DNA of 64,000 nt from Glandiceps talaboti (Eukaryota; Hemichordata; Enteropneusta; Spengelidae), in the NCBI RefSeq assembly GCF_964340395.1, contig NC_135550.1:32511676-32575675 (forward strand). The letters run 5' to 3'. This document shows, one piece after another, positions 1 through 11,653 of the stretch (position 1 is its first letter; every line of letters starts with the position of its first letter). Both the position numbers and the translations under genes were made by a program. The notes beneath the pieces are model-generated. The model made no database searches and was not told the DNA's origin. It saw nothing but the letters and a program-made list of their open reading frames with translations.

Positions 1-355
1 TTTCAGTAAAATGGACCAGGTGATACATTTTGATGTGTATTAACAATTGGCGTTTCAGATTTTATCGTCAAAATTGATGGTATCCTTATACATTACTCTA
101 TCTCTCACTTATTACTTTAAATTATTTTCAGCTTCTTGGATTCTGCTGGACCCAACTATGCTGGCTGGCAAATATTGGCTTTTGACAAACTTGACTTCAT
201 TTCAGTACTGTTTGGCTCTATACAAATAAACATTCGTCACTGTTGTGGATCCTTGATATTAGATTATTTATTCATTTTGGGGATTATGATAAGATAAATA
301 TGCAAATAAGCCCTGTGAAAGCTTTTAACTTTTCTTTGACTTGTACACTTTACAG
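1..355 (+). other. TGFB intron (upstream part)
   Basis: Intronic sequence before the first visible exon. No additional exon with sound splice sites and TGF-beta similarity was recognised. Confidence 0.5.
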
Positions 356-661
356 ACGACACCTATGCAATTCCCAAACAAGATGCCGGCTACAGTACAT
401 TTATCCAATTCGATCTCTCGTCACTTGGTGATATCGATATGAGTGCACTCACTGGGGCCGAAATCCGCCTTTATCAGATTCCAAACACTCGGACTACCAC
501 TACGTCACAGAGAATTGAATTGCAACAACTTCTACCCCCTCTACCAGGGTCTCCGGTACCAGAAGGACGTCTTCTGTTCAGCAGAACTATCAATCCAGCT
601 TCCGGAGGGTGGCTATCATTTGATATAACAACTGTTTTACAACAGTGGGTGATAAATCCAG
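356..661 (+). CDS. TGFB: TGFB exon: latency-associated peptide (LAP) segment
   Basis: The acceptor follows a pyrimidine-rich tract ending ttacag; the donor is G|gtacga. The 306-nt exon starts with 2 nt of a split codon and ends in phase 1. It encodes [20 protein letters not shown]... and ends [17 protein letters not shown], the arm-domain strand equivalent to the vertebrate pre-WLLRRESN region. Confidence 0.9.
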
Positions 662-2526
662 GTACGAAGAACTGCCAATCAATCAACTAATGTATGCTAG
701 CATGATTTGATTTGATTTGATTTGATTTATTTCAGTACAATAAAATAAACATTCAGTATACAGAAAACAATTACAACAGTCAAAATAAACGTTATTGTGC
801 TTGGATAACATAGAAAAGTTAAAATCTTGTTTCCACTGTGGTCCCACATTCTATATCAATCGTGCATGTATTTATAGTAGCAGTCTGTGTAGTAGTCTTG
901 GTAGAAGTAGTAGTGGTGGTAGTAGTAGTAGTAGTAGTAGCAGCAGCAGCAGCAGCAGCAGCAGTGGTAGTAGTGGTAGTAGTAGTAGTAGTAGCAGCAG
1001 CAGCAGCAGCAGACCACAATTAGTCTCAGACCATTATAGTTCTCTATAGTGATCTGAGAGTTAGTGTACAATATATACAGGTAACACTATAGAAAGAAAA
1101 TAAAGCAGTCTACATCCAGTAAAATTGTACAAAGTGCACTACACGCACAATGTGGCATAATATATTAGGCTTTTACATACAATACATCTCGCCTTCTGTT
1201 GAAGGCCCTAGAACCTGAAACTTTGATATCATCACTGGTCATTTACGTGAACACATGCGAAAGTTACGATTGATATAGAACAGATCTTAACGTCAATCTC
1301 TTGTGAACTACTAACTGTATTACACCTAAAAACAAACGAAACAACAACAAAAAACAAGCGTAGCAAAATAAAGCCTTTAATAGCCAAATAAAGAGAACGT
1401 ATTTTGATTTCCTTTTCTTTGATACAGTCAGTACGTCTCTTTCCTCTTTTTATTAGCACGACTGACCGGAAAGTATATATGTAAGCCATAAATATTTATG
1501 TTTGGTATTAGTTATTATCTTTTATACTTTGTTTATAGCTTCCAACATGGGCGTAGAACTGACAGTTCACTGTCCTGGCTTCAAATTCGATTCACAAAAG
1601 GAAACAGTGGTTCACCACAAAGTCGACAGATTACAAGTGATCATTGCAGGTACGTCTTATAGTACATCGCTTCCTGGATTATTTGATCAATGGACAATCG
1701 CTTCCTGGATTATTTGATCAATGGGCAAGGATTATGGCAGATATACAACAATGTATTGGTATCCTCAGATTGCTTAGAACACGGAGGTTGTTTACTGTAG
1801 TAACTAGTTATCTGACATTTCGTTCTATAACTTTTCATTTTTCTTACGGCATCAAATACTATACATTACTTGTGCATCATCTTACATTCAGAAACACTCC
1901 ATCGTGTTTGCTAAGTTCTCCCAGGCGTTTAATCTTGCCTGAAACCAAATAAATGACTTTGTGTACAATTCTTCACAATTCTTACAGGAACACCAAAACA
2001 AGATGAATTGAGCATGACACAAGGCGGAGATAGTGAGGGAAATAAAGGAAGAGAAAGAGGAAGAGAACGGGGTGATATAATCGTCGAGGAATCGTATGAA
2101 GGCAAAGAACCACATCTATTAGTGTTCTACAAGTCACCCCCAGCATCGGCTCTCGACTACGATAACAAACGTAGAAGACGTAGTAGTTTGGATGCCTCAT
2201 ATTGTTTTAACAGGCCAACAGAGGCAAACTGTTGCCTTAGAGAACTTTTCGTTGACTTTGAGAAAGATCTTGGCTGGAACTGGATACACGCACCAAAGGG
2301 TTACACTGCCAACTACTGTGGAGGAAACTGCCCATACTTGTGGAGTCAAGACACTCAGCACACTACTGTTCTAAGTCTATACAAAAGTCTCAATCCTGAT
2401 GCCTCGGCATCGCCATGCTGCGTACCTAAAAGCTTAAAGTCGCTCACTATCTTGTATTATGAAAACAGAAGGCCAAAGATCAGTCAGTTAACTCATATGG
2501 TGCTGACAAGTTGTAAGTGTAGTTAG
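356..2526 (+). CDS. TGFB: TGF-beta (sensu stricto) ligand, last three coding exons, 5' end outside window
   Basis: Secreted, disulphide-linked growth factor made as a latent precursor. Exons are 356-661, 1539-1649 and 1988-2526; all join in frame (phase 1 at both junctions) with AG/GT borders. They encode the C-terminal part of the latency-associated peptide, an RGD, a basic furin site RRRR at 2170-2181, and a 114-residue mature domain with nine cysteines. The mature domain begins SSLDASYCF and carries [21 protein letters not shown] and the terminal CKCS. The extra N-terminal cysteine pair and the CC-x-PK block separate TGF-beta 1/2/3 from BMPs and activins. By established knowledge the class signals through TGFBR2/ALK5 to Smad2/3. 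The signal peptide, the LTBP-binding cysteine and the earlier exons lie upstream of position 1. It probably represents the single pre-duplication ortholog of vertebrate TGFB1/2/3; that is inference. Confidence 0.95.
662..1538 (+). other. TGFB intron with a GATTT run and an AGT/AGC microsatellite
   Basis: It contains a short (GATTT)n run at about 700-728 and an imperfect trinucleotide tract of AGT and AGC at 898-1012. Poly-Ser and poly-Val readings of that tract are artefacts. The rest shows nothing recognisable. Confidence 0.7.
1539..1649 (+). CDS. TGFB: TGFB exon: LAP segment with HCPGF
   Basis: 111 nt between tttatag and G|gtacgt, phase 1 to phase 1. It encodes [19 protein letters not shown] and onward. 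It aligns with the vertebrate LAP stretch that carries two closely spaced cysteines joining the LAP dimer; only one cysteine is present here. Confidence 0.9.
1988..2526 (+). CDS. TGFB: TGFB terminal exon: RGD, furin site and whole mature domain
   Basis: It opens after cttacag and ends at TAG 2524-2526. It holds the RGD (2068-2076), the furin site (2170-2181) and all nine mature-domain cysteines without an intron. In vertebrate TGFB genes, as I recall them, introns interrupt the mature region. Confidence 0.95.
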
Positions 2527-3060
2527 AATCACTACACATGTAGTGGCCAAGCTAGTCGAACCTTATTGACTGACTGTGGACTGTATTCTCTATGTTTATA
2601 ACTGAAACTGTCTGTATAGCGTATATATATGCCCTAAGCAAAATTAGAGGGCGCCCTTGCAAGTAAGTCAAAGTGCCACTTTATCAAAGGGCTTCTCCTT
2701 ACGAATGAAAGTTGACGACATCATGTCTGGAATCATGAAATTACACATTCATCATATTTTGCATCATGCATTTGCTTTTTGCCACTGCGCATGCTGTAAT
2801 ATGTTACTGTTTTTAGTGTTTATATGTTGTTGTTTTTGTACTTGTTACTTCACACGTAATTTTGAGAGAGAAAATATGATAGCCTATAATACTATAGTAT
2901 CTGACCAGATAGTATAATCCGAGGTCGGATGGCTGCTGCTTACATTGCTGTCTATATGTGACGATTTTGGTGATGCCAGTGATGGTTTGGAGTGTTGAAT
3001 GTAACGAGCAACACGGCAAAATGAATAAAGAAAATATATTCAAGCAAGTGTCGTGTGTTT
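2527..3060 (+). terminator. TGFB: TGFB 3' UTR with polyadenylation signal
   Basis: The stop codon is followed by about 500 nt without coding character. AATAAA lies at 3024-3029, with a GT-rich stretch (about 3047-3060) about 20 nt downstream, the usual layout of a cleavage and polyadenylation site. Confidence 0.6.
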
Positions 3061-3670
3061 CCTATAACCAATTCTTTAGAAAAACGCAAAAGTGAATTCT
3101 TTAAAACCTTTACAGTTTTCAATCACACCAATTTAGGGAGCCTTCAGTAATTACTGGGGGGCAGGGGAAATCAGGCCCGGGCTCTTGCGTAAAACATGTT
3201 CCGCCCCGATTCCGTGCTAAAAAGTTGCCCACCCTCAACTATCTTTCTCTAAAACGTGACCCTTCCCCTGTATAGTTCAAAAACAGGGTTTAAAATGCTA
3301 TATAAAATGGAAAGGACACGAGTCCCACAATCAATAGAAGGGCCTTAATCCCACCGCTGCCATCATGTTGAAAGTTTTAAAGATATTGGTGTTTCCCATC
3401 ACTACCAGAAAGTGAATGTGTGCCAGTCCAGTATTTGGAACTCATTGGCTGAAATGAAGGCCACAAACTTCTAAATATTAGATTGGCACACTCCCGACAT
3501 TGTCGGGACCAAGGTCAACATCGCAACAACATTATCCCCAGTATCTTACCCAATTGTTCCCGTTGTTACTCCTATGAGACCCACTTCTCTCCCCACATCA
3601 CAACTGAGAGTTACTTCACTACATGGTTGTCAGCAGCGATTTGATTGATATGGGCTGACATTATGGTACC

Positions 3671-3714
3671 TTCCCCTAACCCTAACCGTAACCCTAACCT
3701 TAATCTAACCCTAG
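3671..3714 (+). repeat. Telomere-like (CCCTAA)n tract
   Basis: About seven imperfect CCTAAC units, including variants CCGTAAC, CCTTAAT and TCTAACC. It reads as degenerate TTAGGG on the - strand. Confidence 0.7.
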
Positions 3715-3870
3715 CTCAAATGGCAGCAATGGGATTTGGAACCGGTGGCGGCGATGGTATGGCAAAAAAACAAAAATAATACAAAGTTAGAAAGTAAAAT
3801 GAGTCCCCTAATCCCATTTTCTAACATATAACCCTCTCCGATCTATAATTCAAAACTACTGAGCAGATAG

Positions 3871-4086
3871 TCTGTAAGGTACGCCGTGACGGGGCGCCCT
3901 CAAACATCGGCCAACCCCTAACACGCACGGTCTGTATCGAACTGCACTCTTCCCAGCGTTTCCAACCAGAACTGGTTGCGGCCAATCACAGGCATGCACA
4001 CGATTAGAGGCCGTCAAATGACAGAGACGTCACACTTGTATGAGAGGAGGCCGGTGAGGGCGAAACGTCACGACGTATCTTACAGT
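3871..4086. mobile_element. Short foldback (MITE-like) element
   Basis: The ends are inverted copies: CTGTAAGGTACGCCGTGACG at the left against the reverse complement of CGTCACGACGTATCTTACAG at the right. GCCCTC / GAGGGC also pair further in. It is about 215 bp with no coding capacity and higher GC than its surroundings. A partial relative lies at 30407-30535. Confidence 0.6.
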
Positions 4087-4740
4087 CAACTGAGCAGATT
4101 GGGCTGAAATTTAATGGGAATGCATCTAGGGATGTATGGATGAAGAAATAATAAGCATACAATGATTCCATGAGTGATATGCAAATTAGGTGTACAAATT
4201 TTCATTTTTGGTCAAAAACTTATATCTCAAAAAATACTTGGTCATCGAGTCTGAAACTTGGCGAGATGCTTCTGAAAGTGTTATTCTGCAGATTTTCTTC
4301 AAAACAGTTTGAGAAAATTGGCCCTAGCGACCATGACCAAGCCCTTAGCAACAACCAATTGGCAGTATATTTTGGTCAAATATCAACATCATCTGGTAGG
4401 CAAATGAGTAAACATTCGAAAAATGTATGCAAATACCCTAGCAACAGTGACCACGCCCATAGCAACAGCCAAACGGTCGTGTATTTCACAAAGATAACAG
4501 GGATTAATAGACAATTGAATAAACATTCAAAAAACGTATGAAATATGCCTAGCAACAAGACCACGCCCATAGCAACAGCCAAATGATCACGTATATTGCA
4601 AAGATAATATCAGGAATTCATACACAAGTGAACAAAAACATACAAAAATGTATGCAATTATATCTAACAACATGACCACGCCCATAGCAACAGCCAAATG
4701 ATAGCATATATCGTAAAGATAGCAACAAGGTTGGATAGGC
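4086..4740 (+). repeat. Recurrent repeat with AGCAACAGCCAAA tandem units
   Basis: Four loose tandem units of about 112-120 bp share CCACGCCCATAGCAACAG. They are preceded by a segment with TTGGTCAAAAACTTATATCTC. The same family lies in the opposite orientation at 13690-14860. Confidence 0.7.
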
Positions 4741-6490
4741 AACTGGATAGTCATTCAACAAATGAACACTTCATGTTAGCATGGACTACCATACGTGTAT
4801 GGATAAACATTTTTAAAAACTCTACAGTTGTGCTACAACGCCATTAGCGGTATTTTTATTATCTAAAATTAGAGTTACAAAATTCGTTTGTCTCGATAGC
4901 AGATAGTGTAATCATAAAGCTTAGAGATATAGTCATTCATCAGCTTATTTTCGTATTGGACAAATGTTGTATTAGCTTGCCGTAACCTTGTGTTCACATG
5001 CTATGATCCTGTTTCTGTTAACGTTGTACACGATGCACATAACAAAAGAAAGCTTTCTGAATAAAAAGGATACATTCCCAGATGATTACTTTGAACGTGT
5101 ATCTTTTGTCTCTTACAATGCTCATGGACATTCCCAAAATTATCCCAACGTCTCGTTTACTCTGATCGCTTTAGATTCGGTTCTGTACCGCAACATTCAA
5201 TAAAATTTATAATTTGGGTTTACCGCGAATGACACTGATCTATTTATTGGTTTAATACATCATAGCTGATTATAGACATTTGCAAAGCAGATATTTCAAT
5301 CAATGCTAACTGTTACTATATTTTAGCCTGTCAAACGCCACTGTCGATAAATTATCAAATGTCGCCCCCCCCCCCGTTCACCCTTATCAATTTCCAACGT
5401 TCAATATATGTAATTTACAAGGTTCAATTTCGGTCACATTCAGTTATTATTTATAACATGCCCCCCCCCCCTCCCCTCCCCCTCCCCTCTCAAAAACTGC
5501 GTCCCACAGTCAGAGTTTCATGAGTGGCACATAAGAGACAAGAAAGACACTAAGATGATTTGATAATACAATATCATAAAAATTAAAACAGCATATCCAC
5601 TTATTATACCATGATAAAGTATCAAAAATACTCTGTTAAACAAGAAAACTGTGTATTGTCATACACCCAACTATACCTCTATAACCCATCAGAAAAATAT
5701 GCTGACAATTCTGCATCACGGCAACTCCAGGTAAACCTTTATAACCCACCAGAAAAATATGCTGAAAACGTTTATCAACTTGAAATTCATTATACTTTTA
5801 AAACAGCTGTAAAACACGAACGTCAAAATATTGACAACTGAACTTACAAACCCTCTCTATACCATATACCTACAATAAAATGAAACTTACTAAAATCTCG
5901 CAAATGGAAAAAAAAAGCCAGAAACATGATTTAGAAAAATTATGATTAGTGTGCAATGACGTCATATTACGTCATCAAAATAATCAAAACAAAAACGTAT
6001 GGAAAGGTGGCTAAAACATATTTTCAAAAATTGTCAAACATCACATATCAGAAGTATGATGGATCGGAAATGTCATCAATTATTTTATCATCACATCATC
6101 TTACCAAAACTGAAACCCCCAAAAACGTCACATAACAACTCAACTCTAACATAAACATCAAAGTAGACATACGGCTGGACAGACATCCCCTTTTAATACC
6201 TCCCGTATCCTTACTGGAGGTAAAAATCAAGATCTGATGGAATTGTCACGTAAAACAAATCACACATTTGTATTCATAAAATTCATGTTTTCATTGGTTA
6301 TTTTACATTTGTATTGATTCGTAAAATCCTTATTTTTATGCTAAAAATCAATGTTTGCATTCGTAAATTTCATGTTACTATTCGTCAGTGTCTATTGATG
6401 CTCGTCAAAAATATCATTGGTATTCGTTAAACTTGCATTCCTGTTGGTCATTTTTACCTTCCGTAAGGAAGGTTTTAATATAGCGATGAA

Positions 6491-6745
<255 letters not shown>

Positions 6746-6876
6746 TACACGTAGATAGATAATAGAGATGGAAGGAGAGATTACGGCGCACACAAATAAT
6801 AATTCGGCGAGGCCGCAGCCGCAAGAAATTTTGAAATGTATATATTTCGTGCCAACCCTTTCAGACCATCAGAATT

Positions 6877-6882
6877 TTTATT
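6877..6882 (-). terminator. Poly(A) signal after the distal terminal exon
   Basis: AATAAA on the - strand about 95 nt after the TAG at 6977-6979. Confidence 0.4.
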
Positions 6883-6976
6883 CCAACCCCTTGCACCCCA
6901 TTTTTTTTTTCGTGCCCCCCCCCCCATATTTTCTTCTCAGGCGGATCCCCCTGCCGTAGTAAATCGTGCTTGTTCC

Positions 6977-7236
6977 CTAACCTCGCTGTTCATAATGTAA
7001 ATATACCTTAACGCCTCCACCCTCCACATCGTTGTCGGTGTAGTTTGTGGTAGGATTGGTATCGGTTGTGGGATACGATCCACCTCTATTTCGATATCTC
7101 GGTTCCTGTTCTTCAACACCAGCTTGACTGCTGGTTTTAGAGAAATTGTGTAAGACTCTCAACGGAGTAAATGCCCTAGTAAGATCTCGGCCGCTTGCTT
7201 TTTCATTTCTGGAATCCTCACTTCTGCCAATTGATA
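6977..7236 (-). CDS. TTLL5 candidate distal terminal exon (or exon of another gene)
   Basis: 260 nt after gctttgcag, phase-compatible with exon 32 (G|TA gives valine). It encodes [20 protein letters not shown], a mid part with [20 protein letters not shown], and ends YLHYEQRG before TAG (6977-6979). AATAAA on this strand is at 6877-6882. Codon usage looks coding, but I do not recognise the sequence and the implied intron from exon 32 is 16.6 kb. An internal donor (AAG|gtatat) could also end it early. Confidence 0.45.
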
Positions 7237-10200
7237 CTGCAAAGCAATATAGGAAATAATGTATATTATCACACCATATTCTTTCTGGTGTATGAACAAC
7301 CCGAAAAAATCCGAGGTATTCCAAGGCAAATGCATCTTTTGGAAAGATCTGAGACTAGTCGAGGTGTTCGCAATCTTGCAATCACACCATATTTCTTTAA
7401 GGTGCAGGAACATCCCAAAATCTTTTGGCCAGATTCCGAGGCAAATCCATTTTCTTTTAAAAGGTTGGAGACTGACAGAACCTTAACACATCACAATGTG
7501 AACTTTGACTGAAAGTAGTGTAACATCATCTCAAAGATTTTAGCAGTCATTTATGCAATGAAACGAATTACTCAACTCAACTCAATAATGCTTTTCAAAA
7601 TTATTTTGATTTCTGTGATATTCACTAAGGGAACATTTAATTGTACTTATTTTCTTTTTTTTCTGAGTATCTGAGTTGTTTTCATTGCAGAAATGGAAAT
7701 TTGAAATAAAATAGTCATTTTTGATAATTAGGCAACATCTTTAGAACGCAAGCTTTAAATTTCAGATAATTTAGTACATGCATGATGGTAAAGAAGTGAA
7801 TGTGTCCTTTAAAGCATGTTGATGTAGCTTATAATTTTATTTGCATATTATAATTTTTAGATAGTATTACTTAACTTATGCAAACTTCAACTTTCATAAT
7901 TATAGTTTCATACAATTTTCCAATTAAGGGGTACATAATTGTTGATAGATATAGCTCAGAATTTTGTATTCCAGCAAATGTAGGACCAAAATTCTATTCG
8001 GTTTACATCTGGTTGTTATTATGTAATGCTATCTGTAACGTTATCGAGAATAATCTGCGCATGTGTTATACGTGACGTGTTCTCGTGGGACATGAAATAT
8101 AAACAAGAGGAATGCCATCCCACATGTAGACGTATACTCCAAGTTTAATGCAGACTCACGTGTACCTGAAATTAATTCCCGTGTCAGATGTTTTGATTGC
8201 ACCTCCTAACTTTAATTAATATCCCTTCTCAAGCCACTTGTACATGACATGCATGGTTTAGAAAGGGTTTGATCGTATTATCTTATTATTATTATTATTA
8301 TTATTATAAGTAATATTATATAATAATAAAAATCACACAGTTAAAAGGAATGTAAAAGTACAAAGAAATACCGTCAGAGATGTATGTCACTGTCATCGGA
8401 AAAAAGAACTTATAGTTATACTAAATGTATTTCTCACTATTCTTCACCTTTTCAGTTCTTTTGAAAACAAATTAAAATGATTCAATTCAAAATTGAAGGA
8501 GTGGTTGTAGGAAATAGTTTGCCATCGAGAACATTTCACATAGCAATAGGCGTTGGAGAGAGCACATCTTTATTTTTGAAGAATTGATCGAATGTTGGAA
8601 TGTACAGTACTCATGGTAAGCTACAGGCTCATGGTATAGCAGGGAATGTCAGGTCATGGATTAAAACTTGGTTAGCCTGCAGATCACCGCGCACAGTACT
8701 AAATGGTGTAGCTTCAGAGTGGTCATCTGTAACTAGTGGAGTCCCGCAGGGATCTGTGCTCGGACCAACTCTGTTTCTGATTCATATCAATGACATTGAT
8801 AGCGCTGTTAAGTCTTTCATACTGAAGTTTGCTGATGACACCAAGCTATGCACAGCTGTAAATTCACCAACAGATTATGTTAATTTCCAAGAAGACCTGA
8901 ATAACTTAAGTCAATGGGCTGACACCTGGCAAATGTCATTCAATGTTGACAAATGTAAAATTATGCACACTGGATCATCAAATCCTTCATATACATACAC
9001 TATGAATGGACAACCACTACAAACAGTCACAGAAGAAAAGGACCTAGGTGTTTTAATTCATAACTCGTTGAAATCAAGTCAGCACTGTGCAGCAGCAGCT
9101 AAAAAGGCAAATAGAGTTCTGGGAATATCAAACGAAATATCACATATAAATCAAAGTTTGTCATCATGAAACTATTCAACTCTCTAGTTCGGCCACACAT
9201 TGAATATACAGTGCAATTCTGGAACCCATATCTGAAAAAGGACATCGAACTCTTAGAAAAGGTGCAAAGGAGGGCTACCAAGCTGATACCTGAACTACGA
9301 CATCTCACTTACGTTGAAAGGCTAGAAGCACTCAGTTTAACAACTTAGAACAAAGACGGTTGCGAGGAGATTTGATACAAGTCTTTCGTTTTCTGAAAGG
9401 ATTTGACAAAATTGATCAAAGCGTTTTATTCACCTACCATCCAACAAACAGGACAAGAGGACACTCACTCAAGATTTTTAAACCAACTGTCAGACTGAAT
9501 ATCCGGAAATACTTCTTTTCTCAACGTGTTGTACTCCACTGGAACAATTTACCAGAACATGTTATTGGGGTAGAAACTGTTAAAGACTTTAAAATTGTCT
9601 TGGACCAGTACTGGAACACTACAGGGATTATATAGGCATTTAAGGCTTTTCTCCCTTACTTGCCATGGATGGATGTTACCATGGCAATCATATTAAATCA
9701 TATTTCAGTAATTGGACAACACATACAGCACCACTTTTTAGGAAACTTGGCATTTTAAACATTTTCAAACAACATAATCTACTGCTAGCAACTTTTGTAC
9801 ATGATGCTTTGCATTCTCGTCTACCGGATACTTTTCAAGATTTTTTCACCCCAATCACTCATTCGCACAGGACAAGACAGAGCGATCGGAAAGACTTGGT
9901 CATACCGATCGCCAGACACAACGCGGGACAGTTCACAGTTAAGTATGCTGCTACAAAAGTATGGAATAGCATACCTAGCAGCATAAGGAACATACAGTGT
10001 AGACACAACTTTAAACATATGTACAAAAAACACCTTCAGTCTATCGAATATTAAAGATATATGTCGTTATTTTCTGTTTCGTGTGTTTTTATAGTTTTGT
10101 TTTCACAGGAGTTTAGTTGATGTGTATTTTTGTTTTTGTTTTATTTGAGTTATTCCCCATGTAGTTTTCGAGATACAAGTTTTTGACCAAAATGTAGAGA

Positions 10201-10605
10201 TTTTTAGACCTAAATTGCATATCACCAATGGGAGCTATACATCCGAGTTATTTTTGTTATGAATACAGATCAACCAAAGAAAATATATCAACATAGTATA
10301 CATCATCAAGTTGGAATGATCATGAATGTACATTAAACAGTGACTAGTACATCCCTGGATTGATCTCACAAGCATAACTAACTGTCAAATTTGTTCATTC
10401 AAAGAAATCATTTATGATTCACTGTGATTACTGAATCTAGAACTTAAAAGATTGTCTATGAGGTAGTGAACATTTGGAACAAACTAGGTAGAAGGCATTT
10501 CATTTCTAATACAACAGCATTTTAATTAATGACTCGATCTGCTTTTCTCTTTACACACAAACACGAAATGGCAAGAAATATACAAACTACTCTTAGATTT
10601 AGATT

Positions 10606-10680
<75 letters not shown>

Positions 10681-11620
10681 ATGGAAATGTATTGATGGTG
10701 TCAAAAGGTCATTTATTTATTTGTACAAAAATGTTGATTTAAAAGACTGCCAACAATTCAAACAACAACTTCTAATTACATGTAATGTTACAATTTATAC
10801 AGAAATATTCCATTAAATTTGCATGATTTATTCATTTAAATCTACCAGTGTTACCACTGGACCATACTTTCCCAACAGGTGCAGGTCAAAGTACCACAGT
10901 AAGTACAGCTGTTGTTATGGCAATACCACACATCACATGGTGATATCTCTGGTACACAATGTGGCTAACACTGGTTTTGGCAAGAACTATTTAATTAAAA
11001 TCCTCAAATATTTAAAATACTAACTGACATTAATCAACACTAACACAAAAGTGGATTCAGCATACAAAACATAAACAAATGTTTATTCTTTTTAAAAACA
11101 CAAAGTAAGTAGGTAGGTAGGACTTTCCTGAGTTTTAAAGACCTACATCTACATGTATCAAAAAAATGTGACTGTCTGTACTTTCTCAGTTTTAATTTGA
11201 TAGTTTGTCAATTGTGTTGGAAACTGAATCGTCTGCATTATGTGATGCTATAGTGGGTCATAAAATGCAGTGGAGAAGATACTTGATAATGTTTCTGGCA
11301 TTTATTGAATCACTGAGCAAACAACATCCAAAACTTTCCTAACATCTTGTGTAACTTCAAAATGATCTCATAAGTTAACCTCCACAGAACTAATTCTATT
11401 TCAACACAATCATTTTGATTCATAGCAAATGCATGTCCATAAACTGGTGGTTTGACAAACAACTTATGCTCTCCCCAGCATTATCTTAGGGCAAATAGTA
11501 CAACTTTTAATAGTAGGCCTAAAGCTACACAAAGCTACAATGTATGTATGTATGTATGTATGTATGTATGTATGTATGTATGTATGTATGTATGTATGTA
11601 TGTATGTATGTATGTATGTA

Positions 11621-11653
<33 letters not shown>

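Noticed and set aside
795-1071. Poly-Ser / poly-Val / poly-Thr frames
   Set aside because: They translate an AGT/AGC microsatellite in the TGFB intron.
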